Part shown: piece by piece, positions 24,251-37,300 of the stretch
How the letters are laid out: each line of letters begins with the position of its first letter
How positions within the stretch are numbered: the stretch's first letter is position 1
Source of the DNA: Sisyra terminalis
Taxonomy: Eukaryota; Arthropoda; Insecta; Neuroptera; Sisyridae
Assembly (NCBI GenBank): GCA_958496175.1
Contig: OY292277.1
Coordinates: forward strand, 37,769,050-37,833,049
Length of the DNA: 64,000 nt
Direction of reading: 5' to 3'
Made by a program: the position numbers and the translations under genes
The notes under the pieces: model-generated
Seen by the model: the letters and a program-made list of their open reading frames with translations, nothing else
Database searches by the model: none
What the model was told of the DNA's origin: nothing

Positions 24251-24422
24251 AATTACCACAAGGTTTATAAAATACACAGGTGGCCTCATGCGCTACGTGG
24301 TGTATTCAGAAGAAATTCGTACATATGTTCAGACTGATTCAAATTTCAAAATTCTTCGTATGACGTCATATTTTTTTTCTAATGGGGCAACCTGTGTAAT
24401 TTATAAACCTTGTAATTACCAT
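24251..24422. mobile_element. Short fold-back element with CRE-like core
   Basis: Inverted arms AATTACCACAAGGTTTATAA (from 24251) and TTATAAACCTTGTAATTACC (to about 24420), continuing inward through ACACAGGT..GCC. About 170 bp. The middle has TGACGTCA at 24361. No coding capacity; the open frame here is an artefact. Confidence 0.7.
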
Positions 24423-25334
24423 AGATAAGGCAAAATTTTGAATCCGCGCTTAACTTATTCTTATAATTAATATTATACTTATAATTTTTACTGATTTGAC
24501 CGAGTTGAGTAAATACATTGAATCATTTATATTATATCTTATTTGTATAAAAAAGCGATGGCACTTATCTATTAAAAAGGAAAAGTACCGAACTTTGAAA
24601 AATTTCTAAATTTTCACAATCTTATCAACGCATTTTGTTAATCTATATACCTAACATCTAAAGAGTCAATCCAATTATACGAACTCAAATTGATTAATTA
24701 ATCATTACTGATTATATATTTTCTTTGGAAAAAAAATATTGTTACCATTGTTATTGTAACAATATAAAATTGTTACTTTATTTAATTTTTTTTAATTGTT
24801 TAGTATATTTTAAAAATATTTCTTCTTTACCAACAGTTAGTTCAAGAGTTGAACACCGATGGCGCTAGTATAGAAAATACGAATAAAACAATAATTAAAA
24901 ATGTCGAAAGTCAGCTGTTATTTGTATAAGTTGCATTTAAATTTCAATTCATTTGCTAAATATTGAAAATCCAATGGTTTTCAAAAGTTTTCTACTATGT
25001 TTATCTAAACGATTATACTGAAGCATATTTTTAATTAATTGTTTAGTCATCAGTTTGTTTAGTAAACACAAAGATGAGATTAAATTTGTTGAAAAAATTC
25101 ATTATTTATAAATGCATCAGCTTCCTCCACCATTCGAAATCGTAAACGTGAATATGTGATAGTTTCGTACTTTTTTCTTCTCAAAAACATTATTTTTATG
25201 TTTCATATGATTTTGTAACATATAAATGTAAAGTTTCATTGAAACGGATGAACGAAGAGTTGCGAGAAACCAGTTGCAGGAAAATGGAAAAATAGTACGG
25301 CAAAGTGTTGGAAATTTAGTGAAAATGATGTGCT
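24423..25334 (+). promoter_or_regulatory. Upstream region of the first ZC3H12 exon
   Basis: Sequence before the start codon at 25335; must hold the leader and promoter of the longer isoform if that exon is used. AT-rich; no clear TATA or initiator was singled out. Confidence 0.35.
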
Positions 25335-28300
25335 ATGGCTGACATCGGAAAAATACGGGTCAAACGTGAATTCTTTGAAATTTTACGTGAAAAACATTTG
25401 AGTCAAATCAATAATTTGTTCGGTGTTGAATTGACCGAAGATTTACATGACTCCAACGAGGACTACATTCAGCTGAAAGTAAATAACTCCAATGACCCGG
25501 AACTGTTGCCGAGTATACAAGTAAGGGGACATTTTTTTATCATAATTAATTAATTAATTAAGATAATTTTTAATAATTACTAAGCCTTTATAAATCGCAT
25601 CTAATCAGACCCAATCGCACAGCAAGGCTAACTAGACAACCACCTTGAATCTCTTCCTATTAGCATTTTTTTGAACCCCCTTACTAAATGAAATTAACGC
25701 CAATCAATTTCCCTTTCAATTTTCAAAGGATAAAAACCTGAATATTTCAAGGCGAGGCATTTTGGAATTCTGGCGCACTTTTCAATATTTCCCCGGGTAT
25801 TCCCCAACAGATTTCTCCGCATCTCATGCTCGAAATTTCAAATCAAAAATTCAATGTGCGATCCACTTAATTTAAATTGCTAATACACATGAATAGGTGC
25901 AAATAGCCGAAACACGAAAGAATTTCCAAACAAATGTGCATTAATTTTTCGTCAAATTGATTTTTAAGCGAAAACTAGAAGAATACGAAGAAAAAACGCC
26001 CTATAAATTCCTACATTGTTGTCGTATACAATCATGGCATTGAAAAAATTGAAATTACGTCAGTGAAGGCCATTGCTTTACGATTTTTATACAAAGGAAT
26101 TTATTGTAAATTTCTAAATTTAATTTTTTTTTCGTTAAATTTTATGACTACAGACTTTTTTTTAAATATTAAAATGACTGAAATTTTTAATTGATTAAAC
26201 TTAGTTGCAACCGTTTTCTTCGTTACAAGGAAGAAAAAAATAATCGATATCTTTTCGATTAAATTAAATGTATTATTTCCTGGATCCGGATATCCAGGAA
26301 ACAGTTGAAAACTAACCCAGTAATCCACGCTGCAAGGTCTGTGTTCGATTTCTATCAAACCCAAACTTGACTATCACCGGATCGCAACATTGATTTTATA
26401 TAAAATAAAAAAAGGTAAATATTTCTTCTACCTTTTATTTCTAATATATACTAATCCAAATCAACCAATCGCGTCTAAAATGACCTTAAGGACATGTTTC
26501 CCAACGTAAATCCCGCATCTCATAGGAGGCAATTAAAAAATGAACCTTTATGGAGTTTAAATTAATCGTATATTAACTTTCATTAGCGATTTAAAATTAA
26601 TAGAGTGTAATATTTCTAACATTTGGACTACGAAAAACCATAATAGTTCATTATATGGGTAATTCTCATGAAACATCGAAATTTTTGTCCTTTGTTTTTA
26701 CAAAAATCTAAGCGATATATGATGGTATTTTTTTTCCTTGAAAAGAACATTATTTCGGCTAATGATGTTGGTTATAATTTTTGAACCATATGAAAATCTC
26801 TATAGAATAATAAATAAATAGTACCCTGAAAATCATTCCCTCACTATGTCCCAAATTTGAGATTAGCACATTTTCCACCTTTTAAATAAAATTTTTTTTG
26901 CGAATTTGATTAATCGATTAAAAACATAAAAGATTTTCAAAAATCTTTTGTTTGGAATGAAAACTAAAGAACACGTTTTCAAATATATATTTTATATATG
27001 TTCCATAAAAGAAAATAATTTCCTCACACCTTGACTAACAGTCGATATATAAACGCATCAGTAATCATTCATTAAAGCACTCATCGATTTTTAATAATCA
27101 AAAATACTATCAAATATTTCACATATTGTAAAATCATCTTACACGTGTTCGAGTATCTGTCCAAAAAAAATATGAAAATTATTTCAAGATTACATTTTCA
27201 GTTGTCATTCCCTCAGATTGAAGAAAAATAGAGGTATTTAATACACCTTAATAATAATTGCACAGTAAAGTAGATTGCCAAAAACAGTAAACTTACACAA
27301 AAATTCAGAAGTATCAAAAGTTTATGTACCAAGATATTTTAAGTAATATTTTATTTCGTCATTCCCTCACTTTAAATTGAAACGAGGGAATGACGATATG
27401 AGATAATGGCTTTTAAACTAGAAGAACTTGATTTTTTTTAATTCTTTGCCTATTTAATCCTAAAATTCACCGTTTTTTCCTGTTTAAAGATGGGGACATA
27501 ATTCATAATGACTAGTGAAAATTATTGATGTAAGTCCAATGCAGAGATACAAATAGTTCATTTTGATGGGGGCAAGACAACAAATAACACTTTACAGAGG
27601 GGTTATATAATAACGTAACAATAATATTGTTAGGGCTTAAACTTGTTGCTTTTTATCAAACAATATCAGATACAAGTCAATGACGGTATGGCCTATAAAA
27701 ATAATTTCCTCATTTCCAAAATTATATATCATCCTTATAATTCGTCTAAATTAAGTTTATTCCGGGAATCTTTATATTGGTAAAATATAAAAAAAAAAAA
27801 TTTTTGCCTAATTTCGGAATTTGATGAGAATCGCCCAAATGATTTTTGCTGTGGGTTAATTTCCATGTGAAAGTTATCATTGTTCGTTAATTTCTATGTA
27901 AGGAATTTTCTATGTGGGCAACTTTCATGTGAGCAACAATGCTAGTGCGCAACTTTTGTGGACAATTTTCCCGTAAGGAATATCCTAGTGGAGAACTATC
28001 ATAAAACCATATACAACATTAATACTCTGTACTAAACATCTTTGGTTACAATAGGGTCGTTTTTGCATCTATCAGGGATTGTTTTTGAATTAGTTGAACA
28101 CACGCACTTGTAAATCTCATGAGTCTTTTTTAAGATTTGTACGCTTAAGTATAAAATGTGTAGGTCTATCTAAATTTTTAATTTTTGCACTAATTTTTGG
28201 ACTAATTAATTATCTATTTGTAACTAGGTTTCCTTTAAATTAAAAGTGGCTAAACTGATTTTAATAAAATTTAATTTTAAGGTTCAAACTATTCTTCTAC

Positions 28301-31300
28301 CAACAACAGGGGACATATTAGGGGTACAGGAAAATAATGTCGTTTTTTCAATGAAAGATTTGAATTTTCAGATTTTTTTATTCATCAAATAATATTACCA
28401 AATATAATTTCCCTCGTTGGATACAAATTTTCCCCACCTTTCTGGTAACATTTTGATACCTATGTCATAAACATCGAAGACTTTAACGAAAATATTATAT
28501 GACGACATTCTTTTCCGGTATTCCTATTATTTATAAAAGAATTTCCTACATGCAACTGAAGACTGGAAAAAAACCAATCTGTATAATCGTGTGAGATATC
28601 ATTGGATAGGACTTTCAAAATTAATGAAAAACTATAATTTTAGGTGTAAAAATCTTTTAAATGGATATCTGATTTTTTAATTTGAAAAATTGGGACAGTT
28701 GTATTATTTTACGGTAAGTGACAAAAAAAAAAAAACGTATTTTGGGTGTCTTAGGATGTCATGAAAGCGAAGACAGAAGGGTGTCAGTTAGGTGACACGG
28801 TCTTTAATATTGTCCAAAAGTTTCGAACAAGGAAAATATTTTCCTAGTACTAATATTTTTTCTAGCTATGTACTAGTGATTAAATCATTAATTAATACAG
28901 CCTAAAAGCCTACTAGTGGCCGAGTGGTCAAGGTGACCGCTTAAAAACTGGAAGGTGTTGGGTTCGATCCTCATTTTGAGCAAATTTCCGATATTAACCC
29001 TAGAGTCGCTAAAGACCTTAGTAGTTATAAAATGACGGTAAATAATGAGTTTAAAAAATACAGCCTAAATACATTTAAATATATTTTTTGCTATTTAAAT
29101 CTAATAAATTTGCTGTTAATATTTGATTTATGAATTGCTACATTTGTAGGGTACATTGAAAGGAGTTTGAGGAAGATAATTGCAAATCCTGAAAAGACGG
29201 GAAATTTGACAATCCAGCCGAGATCAGAAGCAACGAACAATGGAAAAATTTTAAAAAATGTTTACTTAATGTTAAATATGTAAATTGCCTAAATATGTTT
29301 TATTTTGATTGGGAGGCTCATGTGTACTTTAGCACACCCACAATCTGGCAATGTTGCATTTTTGACTTTGTTTTTAATTTAATTCGCGATTAAATCAGTC
29401 CATAATGAAAATTTAGCCACAAAAGAGTGAATTATACCATATTAGAATTGAATAAACAAAAATATCGCGAATTAAATTAAAAATAAAGTCGAAAATGCAA
29501 CGTTGCCAGATTGTGGGTGTGCTAAAGTACACTTGAGCCAAAAATGGCGTATGCGCAGGATTCTAGTACCTAAGTACTTAATAATTCTTTGACACAAGGA
29601 ATTATTAAGTTAACGATAAGATTGATAAGGTTTCCAATGCAAATAATTAAGAAGATCCATAAGTGAAATGAGTTTCTAAAAATCAATCAATAATTTTGCA
29701 AATTTCTATTGATTTTATCGGATCTACGGTCATTTATAGTTATTTAGAGCAAGCATTTTCTCTTTATTCATCAATCAAATACCAATATTCGGATTTTCCA
29801 ATCTGACCACGAAAAAAAACTCATCACTGCTATTGTTAATTGAATTTTCTGAGAAATTGAATTAATTAAGTGAATTAGTTGCTAAAACTCTGTCACGCTT
29901 TTTTCGGTTGTAAATTTCCCCAAATGACGTATTATGATGGGTTTAACATACTGTAGATTGAAGGCTTCGTTTTCTTTTTTTTCTCAATGTAATGGACGAG
30001 TGAACCATATTTAAGTGGCGCAGCACCAAACGGAAACATTTTGATGGTAAGCACGACGAAGACCAGGATTTCGAAACGTTGCTTTCCCACTTATTTGAAT
30101 ACGTGTCTTGTGAAAGTCACGAAGATCTGTTTGGAATTATTTCGTTTATCTAAGAAACAATTTGAATTTCTTTTATAATTAAGTGCTTGCTGAATTCCAG
30201 TTTTCATTGTGTTATGTGAATTTTTATTTCACTGTCGCTAATTAGTCGCCAATCAGTTGCTTATACAAGTGAGAGTCTGGGAATGAGAATAACAATTTAA
30301 CGCCTATTGTTGCCTATTTAATTTCCACTTTGGAAAAAAAAATAGTTACTATTTCAATACAGTTTAAGATATTTCATGAATCCTCTTTAAGATATTTTTG
30401 ACCCGGACATTTAAAATTGTGGACACATTATATCATACCCAAGAGAAATTTTGGAAAAGAAATTGTGAAATTATTGGTTTTGATTTTGTGGTAGGAGAAG
30501 ATTAGAAGAGTAGGATTCACTTGTAATGTGAATAAAAAGAATATTTTCTCTTTCCTTTTTAGTAAATAACCAAATGTTATACACCATAAATACTTTTTAT
30601 TTCTATTAAGTAAATTTCATTGAGCAAATTTACCTTAAATAAGTGGGTGGTTAAAAAAATATTGAGCAAGTTGGTTTTTTATGAATGGATGTATTTTATT
30701 AATTTTTCATAAAATCAACTAGTCTTATATGTTAAGATTGCTAATCGGTTAGATGTTTTCATTGGTGCGAAAAAAATTGTCTTCCTCACTCCATCCGCAT
30801 CAATTCCATGCATATTACAACTTGCGTTGTATTTGAACTACTAAACTCAACAGATCTCGCTCACTCACGTTTATCCACCAAATTGAATTTCGTTGTAGTT
30901 AAAACATCTGATCTCTGTCCGTAATACTTTCCGTTAGGATGAAGCCTAACGGGTTCAACACTGAAATTTATCATTTTTTAGTTTTCGTAATAAAAAAATA
31001 AACCTGATAATTTCGTCCGTTTGTCAAAACCATTTTACCGAGGACTATCTTCTTCTTCTTCTTCATTATACTGGAAGCCTCTCCTAAGAGTTCCTCTGCG
31101 CTACGTCCTAAAAGAACTATTACACCCCAGGTTTGTCTCTAGTTCCAATTGATCAGGTCGGCTTTTGAGATAAATCTCAACTGGACAGTCAATTGGATCT
31201 TTGTATATATTTTATGAATTGGATATATTTCTCAGATCATATCCGGGTGGTGCAAAAGAACTGAGACAAATTTGAGTCATGGCTGGGTAGTCAAATAGTA

Positions 31301-34300
31301 CGTGGGAGGCCGTTTTCTCTCCCCCGCAGCATTTCCTGCATACATTTGACTCAGTATTTTCCCTATAGTTTGGAGATATTTTCCTCCTATTAATCATTCT
31401 GATATCTTTTCTATCTAGGTTTAGAAGTTTTAGAGTATGGTCTTTCAGAAGTTTCTTTATCATAACCTTTGAGAATTTACCTCCTGAGTAATTATTATTC
31501 CAGGATTTTATTCGCTCATTTTGAGTCCATTCGACTATTTAATTGAGTATTATACACACTAGGTGGTTCTGGACTAGTTAATAATAGTGTCCGACCGAAA
31601 TTAGTTTTTACGGCCGAAACCGAATTTCGGCATCAGCCTCAGTTTCGGCCGTAACCGAATTTTTCATATAAGGTCATGTTTTCGTAGAAAAAAGTTAATC
31701 ATAAGTAGCTAGTTTTTACTGTTAAATCCTGTAGGTATTCATTAATTATTTAGTCCCTTATATTCCGAGCTAATCATTAATATAACATATTACAAATACA
31801 TATTTCAAATAAATTATTTATGCTAAAATAAGGGGTTGATTTGAAAGAAATGCACTGAATATTTCTTTTTAATATTAGTTATGAGTAACATAAAATAATA
31901 AAAAAAAGTTAAAAAACAAAATTATTTTTTACCTTATATGTTTAGGTACACAAAATATAAAGTACTCTTTCTTATAGGTTAAAAACAAAATAATTTCTTC
32001 TAAATTTTGACCAATTTTCTTTCAAACTGAAAAAAAAATATTTAGATAATATTAATGAAGTGATAGTTATCAGTATTCATAATTGAAGAATCAAATAATA
32101 AGTAAAAAATAATATTTTTTTAACATTTTTATCTTGCGAATTCAGTTGCGGTTGTAGTTTCGGCTTGACAGCCGAAACTAGGCCGGAACCGAAAGTTCGA
32201 TCGGACATTAGTTAATAATAATCCTTTTTACTCATGCCTTTAAACTTGTTACGTTATTGATATATCATAATGGCATTGTAGCAGGATAAGAAGAGTTGTA
32301 CGTCATTATTGCAAATACTTGTAGATTGGGTAATTATTATTATTATTATTGCTGCTATGGTAACCGCTCAATGATCTGTTTATATCTCGGTTTCAATACG
32401 CATGCTGATGCGGACTGTGACGTCACAGAAGTCTCATAAGCACACATTTTTGGATCTTCATTTACTCATTAAAACTAAAATTTTTTTCTACCAAAATACA
32501 AGTTTTTCGTAACTAATAATTGTTTGTTCCTTATATTGCTAATGCCAGTTGTGTCACTATTGGGCTGAGAATATTTTACAGCAAGTTATTAGTTAATTAT
32601 AATCCTTTTTACTGGCGCCTTTAACTTGTTACGTTATTCATATATCATAATAGCATTGCAACAGGATAAGAAGCATTGTACTTAATTATTGTAAATACTT
32701 TTAATTTGATAACTATTATTATTGCTGATATGGTAACTGCTCAATGATCTGTTTATACCTCAGTTTCAATAGGCTTACTGCTGCGTACTATGACGTCACA
32801 GAAGATCCATAAACACACCTATCGTTTTTGGATTCACATTTACTCATTAAAATCAAAACTATTTTTCTGACAAAATACAAAGTTTTTATTACTAAAAGTT
32901 GGTTTTTCCTCATATTGATAATGTCAGTTTTGGGTTGTGAATATTTCACAGGAAGTTATTAGTTAATAATAATCCTTTTTACTCGTGCCTTGTAACTTGT
33001 TTCGTTATTGAAACATCATAATGGCATTGTAACAGGATAAGAAGAGTTGTACGTAATTATTGCAAATACTTTTGATTTTGATTTGGTAATTATTATTACT
33101 TCTATGGTAACCACTCAATGATTTGTTTATATTTGGGTTTCAATACGCATACTGATGTGGACTGTGACGTCACAGAAGTCCCATAAGCACACTTATCGTT
33201 TTTGGATCCTCATTTGCTCATAAAAATTAAAACTTTTTTTCTGCCAAAATTTTTATTACTAAAAATTGATTTTTTCTCATATTGATAATGCCAGTTGTGT
33301 CAGTTTTGGGCTACGAATATGTAGCGGGAAATTACTAGTTAATAATAATCCTTTTTACTCGTGCCTTGTAACTTGTTACGTTGTCGATATATCATAATGG
33401 CATTATGGCAGAATAAGAAGAGTTGTACATAATTATTGGGCTCATGTGTATTTTAGCGCACCCACAATCTGGCAATGTTGTATTTTCGAGGTTGTTTTTA
33501 ATTTAATTCGCGATTAAATCGGTCCATAATAAAAATTTGGTATAAGCTTGGATCAGGAACGTCGAGATATTCCGAACTGTAGGTAACTATTCCGAATGGG
33601 TACGTATTGTTCACTCGAATGCAATATGTACGTAAACTTTGACATGCCAGAAATGAAGAAGCGACGGTTATTTTTATTATGGCCCGATTTATTTGCGGAT
33701 TAAATTAAAACCAAGTCGAAAATGTAACGTTGCCAAATTGTGGGTGTGCTGAAGTGTACTTGCCCAAAGTAAACTTTATTCAGAAAATTTAATTTTACAT
33801 AATACAATATAAATACATAATTGAAAATAACAATCATTATTTTATTTCTAACATGTCAAAATTTACGTACAAAAAGCATTCGAGTGAACAATACCTACAG
33901 GAATAATATCGAAACCATTCAAAAACAATTCTCAAATTTTGACGTTCCTGATCCAAGCTTATACCGAAAATCTAGCCTCAAAAGAGAGAATTATACCATA
34001 TTTGAATTGAATAAACAAAAATATCGCGAATTAAATTAAAAACAAAATCGAAAATGCAACGTTGCCAGATTGTGGGTGTGTTAAAGTACACTTGAGCCAA
34101 TAATTGCAAATAATTTTCGATTGGATTTTTGTAAGATCTTTGTTTAAGTTGCAGAAGGGTTGAGTTTGTATGGCCGTAATGTTTTTCGTCGGTTGTTCCA
34201 ATTTTTGGTGTCAAAAGTTTGGGTGTCGTTGGCTGTGCTGGGAAGTTATGAGGGCAGTTGGGTCAGCGACTTTGGGGTCCGGTTGTTGTGGTGTCGAAAA

Positions 34301-37300
34301 AATTGGTGTTGAAGACGATTTTCTCTTCACCTCTTTCTTTATCGAGAACTTTTTTCTCGGATTCTATTTTTCGTATCTCTGGTGTGTGTGCTTGTGTGTG
34401 TATTATCTTCTTTTTGTAAAATACAAACAGAGGTTGGAGCCGGATCTAGCGAGACCCTGACGTCACGCCAACATCTCCCAAGACGTGTGGGACGTGTCTG
34501 ATTGGGGCAGGGCCGTATTTACACGGTGTTGGAGAGAAAGTCTGGTGGGGCTCGATCGAGCACATTTTCAATATACGTGAGCCGGACGTGGCTTGATTGC
34601 AATGTGCTCGTTTTGAAATAAATTATTTGTTGCCGATTGCCGAACGATTTGTTCAAGATGATCTCTTCTGCATCCTCGTTGTCATGATCGCTCATACAAA
34701 CGTCTTCAGCCGATGCACCAGGTGCTTCACCTGTCACAATCACCACATTTCCGTCCACCCATTCATTATGTGATTCGTAACCAACTACAACAATCATTGT
34801 GTGCTGTGAACTCTATTCCTATTCTTATTACACTTATTACAAAAAAAAATAAAATATATTTTTCGTACATAATAGTGATAATCATAGTTTTTCTTCTCCC
34901 CCAAAACACATAGTGGCGTGATTTTGTTGTACATTTGTATTGTATGTGTGCGTAACATAATTCTGATAAAATTTTCATTTATATTGGTCAAAGAGTGTAT
35001 TTGTAATGTAGTACGAGCAATATCCGTGTCTCGTATGTATATATGTGAATTGTACTTGTTTTGATCAATAATCGGTCAATTCAAATCGATCAATCGTGTG
35101 TTCAACTTGAAGTTGAGGTGGTGCTTTAATTAATTTATTCAACAACAAAAAAGGAACTTTTATAAATTTCTGTGACCAATGGGATTTATTACTGTTTAAC
35201 ATGACTGTTATTACAGAGGTGAGTCGAAAATAAACCCCTGATTTATAAAAACTTTAAAAGAGCAAAACTGCATTAAATTTTTGAGGTTTTTTTTTCTCAC
35301 TAATGAATTTTTAAAAACAATCGGTTCATTTCTAAATAATTAGTTCCTTTTCGGATTTTAGTGTTTTAGATTTGTTTTAATTTAAAAAGCAAAACAATGG
35401 TTTTTTGAATTTTTTCATTATTGATTCAATTTACTATACATTTTAAAATCTATGCAGTGGGAGTTCAATTCATGCACTAAGGTGTTCGTATCATCTAAAA
35501 ACTGTTGAAATCATCCTAATATTTATGTAAATAATTTGGCTAATTTTATATAAAAAATGTCATATTTTTTTTAAAATAACAAAACACCCACATAACAAAT
35601 CTTTTGGAAAAAAAATAGCAACCTAATGATAACTAAGTCTTTTTTACACCTATGTCAAAATCATTTAATTTAAAGATTAATTACTATGAACAATAGAGGT
35701 AGAATACTATCCTTGGAAGATGAAATTTAATTTACATAAGCGTGTGGAGCATCGTTAAATTAGTCTTGAAAAATAGTTAAGGACTGTTAGAATAATTCTA
35801 ACATTTTTTTTTTAATAATTATCCTATTTTTTTTTAAAAATTGTCATATATTTTTTAATTAAAAACTAAATATCCACATAACAAATCTTTTGCAAAAAAG
35901 ATAACAACCTGATCACGACCCAATGACAACTGAGTCCTCATAATTTTGTCTTTTCTACCCCTATGTCAGAATCATTAAATTTAAAGACTTATTACTATGA
36001 ATAATAGAGGTAGAATACTATCCTTGTAAGATGAAATTTAATTTACATGTAGAGTATTGTTAAATTAGTCTTGAAAAATAGTTAAGAACTGTTACAATAA
36101 TACTAATATTTTTTTTTATAAATAATTTGGTTCATTTTTTATAGAGAATGTCATATTTTTTTAAATAAAAACAAAATAGAGCTTTTGAAAAAAAGCAGTC
36201 TAATTTAGGTTTCGTAGCCAAATGACAACTGAGATCTGATAATTTTGTCTTACTTGCCCCTATGTCACAATTATTTCATTTAAAGACTATTGACTATGAA
36301 AAAATAGAGGTAGATTACTATCCTTGTAATTTTAAATTTTAATTTACATAAGCGTGTGGAGTATCGTTATATTAATCTTGAAAAATAATGCAGAAGTTTC
36401 GAAGTAATTTTTTCTGTTTCAATCAAGACGGTTTAATTGATTTTTTTAAATAAATTTGACACAATTTGGTTATTTGTGGAAAAAATGTCATTAGTTTAAG
36501 ACCAGTGGTTCTTAACCTTGTTGGAGGTAGTGACTTCCACCAGTTTCATATGTGCATTCACCTAATCTTTCTTAATTGGATAAATAATATATGATTTTTT
36601 CACATTCCAAAATTAGGTATATGTTTATACATAGGTGCAAAAAATGAACAAAACCATTAATAACAAAGAACAAAACCATGAAGAATCCACCAAACCCGAG
36701 AGACTGACTCATCGAACTTCCAGGATACGATTGAATCCAGATTAAGAACCACTAGTTTAGACATTCCTATGTCTAATAAATCAAATTTTCGACTGCTTTA
36801 AAACAGTCGAAATCAGATCATAATAGAAAAATAGATTTGAAATTAAGTGGCTATAATTTTACCTTTTTTGTTTATTACAATAGTACTCCATGATTAGTAA
36901 GTAGTTTCATAGTAATGAACTATTAATATAAAATTCAATTTTAAAACCAAAATTTCCTTCAACATTGTTAAAGAGCGTTATTTAATACTCTAAATAGTCA
37001 TTCAAAAGTGAAATATGTTGTCAATTTTTAAATTTGAATTAAATACCTATTCTGTTCCTAAGATGTTTTTTTTTAAATATATACATTGTACATGTATACA
37101 CTTCATTTGTCATAGCGAATCCTTTTATTCGATATCTTACATTATATATATGTGAATTTTTTACTGAAAATATCCGAATTTTTTACTCTAATTGCGCAAA
37201 ACTAAACCCTAAAATTGGATTTTAATATATCTTGAATAAGCCTATATTTAAGGGGTCCATTGTTGGATATATGAAACCCTGAAAAATGAATCAAAAATAG

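Larger units (their letters stand above)
32209..34125 (+). repeat. Satellite array, unit about 375 bp, 3.3 copies, interrupted by a MITE
   Basis: Units start at about 32209, 32589, 32959 and 33335 with TTAGTTAATAATAATCCTTT and share TAACTTGTTACGTTATTGAT, CATAATGGCATTGTA, GGTAACCGCTCAATGAT and, in the first three, GTGACGTCACAGAAG-type blocks. The fourth is cut by the MITE at 33439-34098 and resumes for about 25 bp after it (AATTGCAAATAATTTTCGAT). Confidence 0.85.

Noticed and set aside
26321..26365. Second tRNA-derived SINE type
   Set aside because: Only a B-box-like TGTTCGATTTC is present, with no convincing A box, duplication or second copy in the window.
32209..33440. CRISPR-like array
   Set aside because: Units of about 375 bp are whole-unit tandem repeats without short repeats and unique spacers; this is a satellite in a eukaryotic intron.
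33821..34039. 72-codon open frame on the + strand
   Set aside because: It runs through the right arm of the nested fold-back element and the MITE, so it is not a gene.
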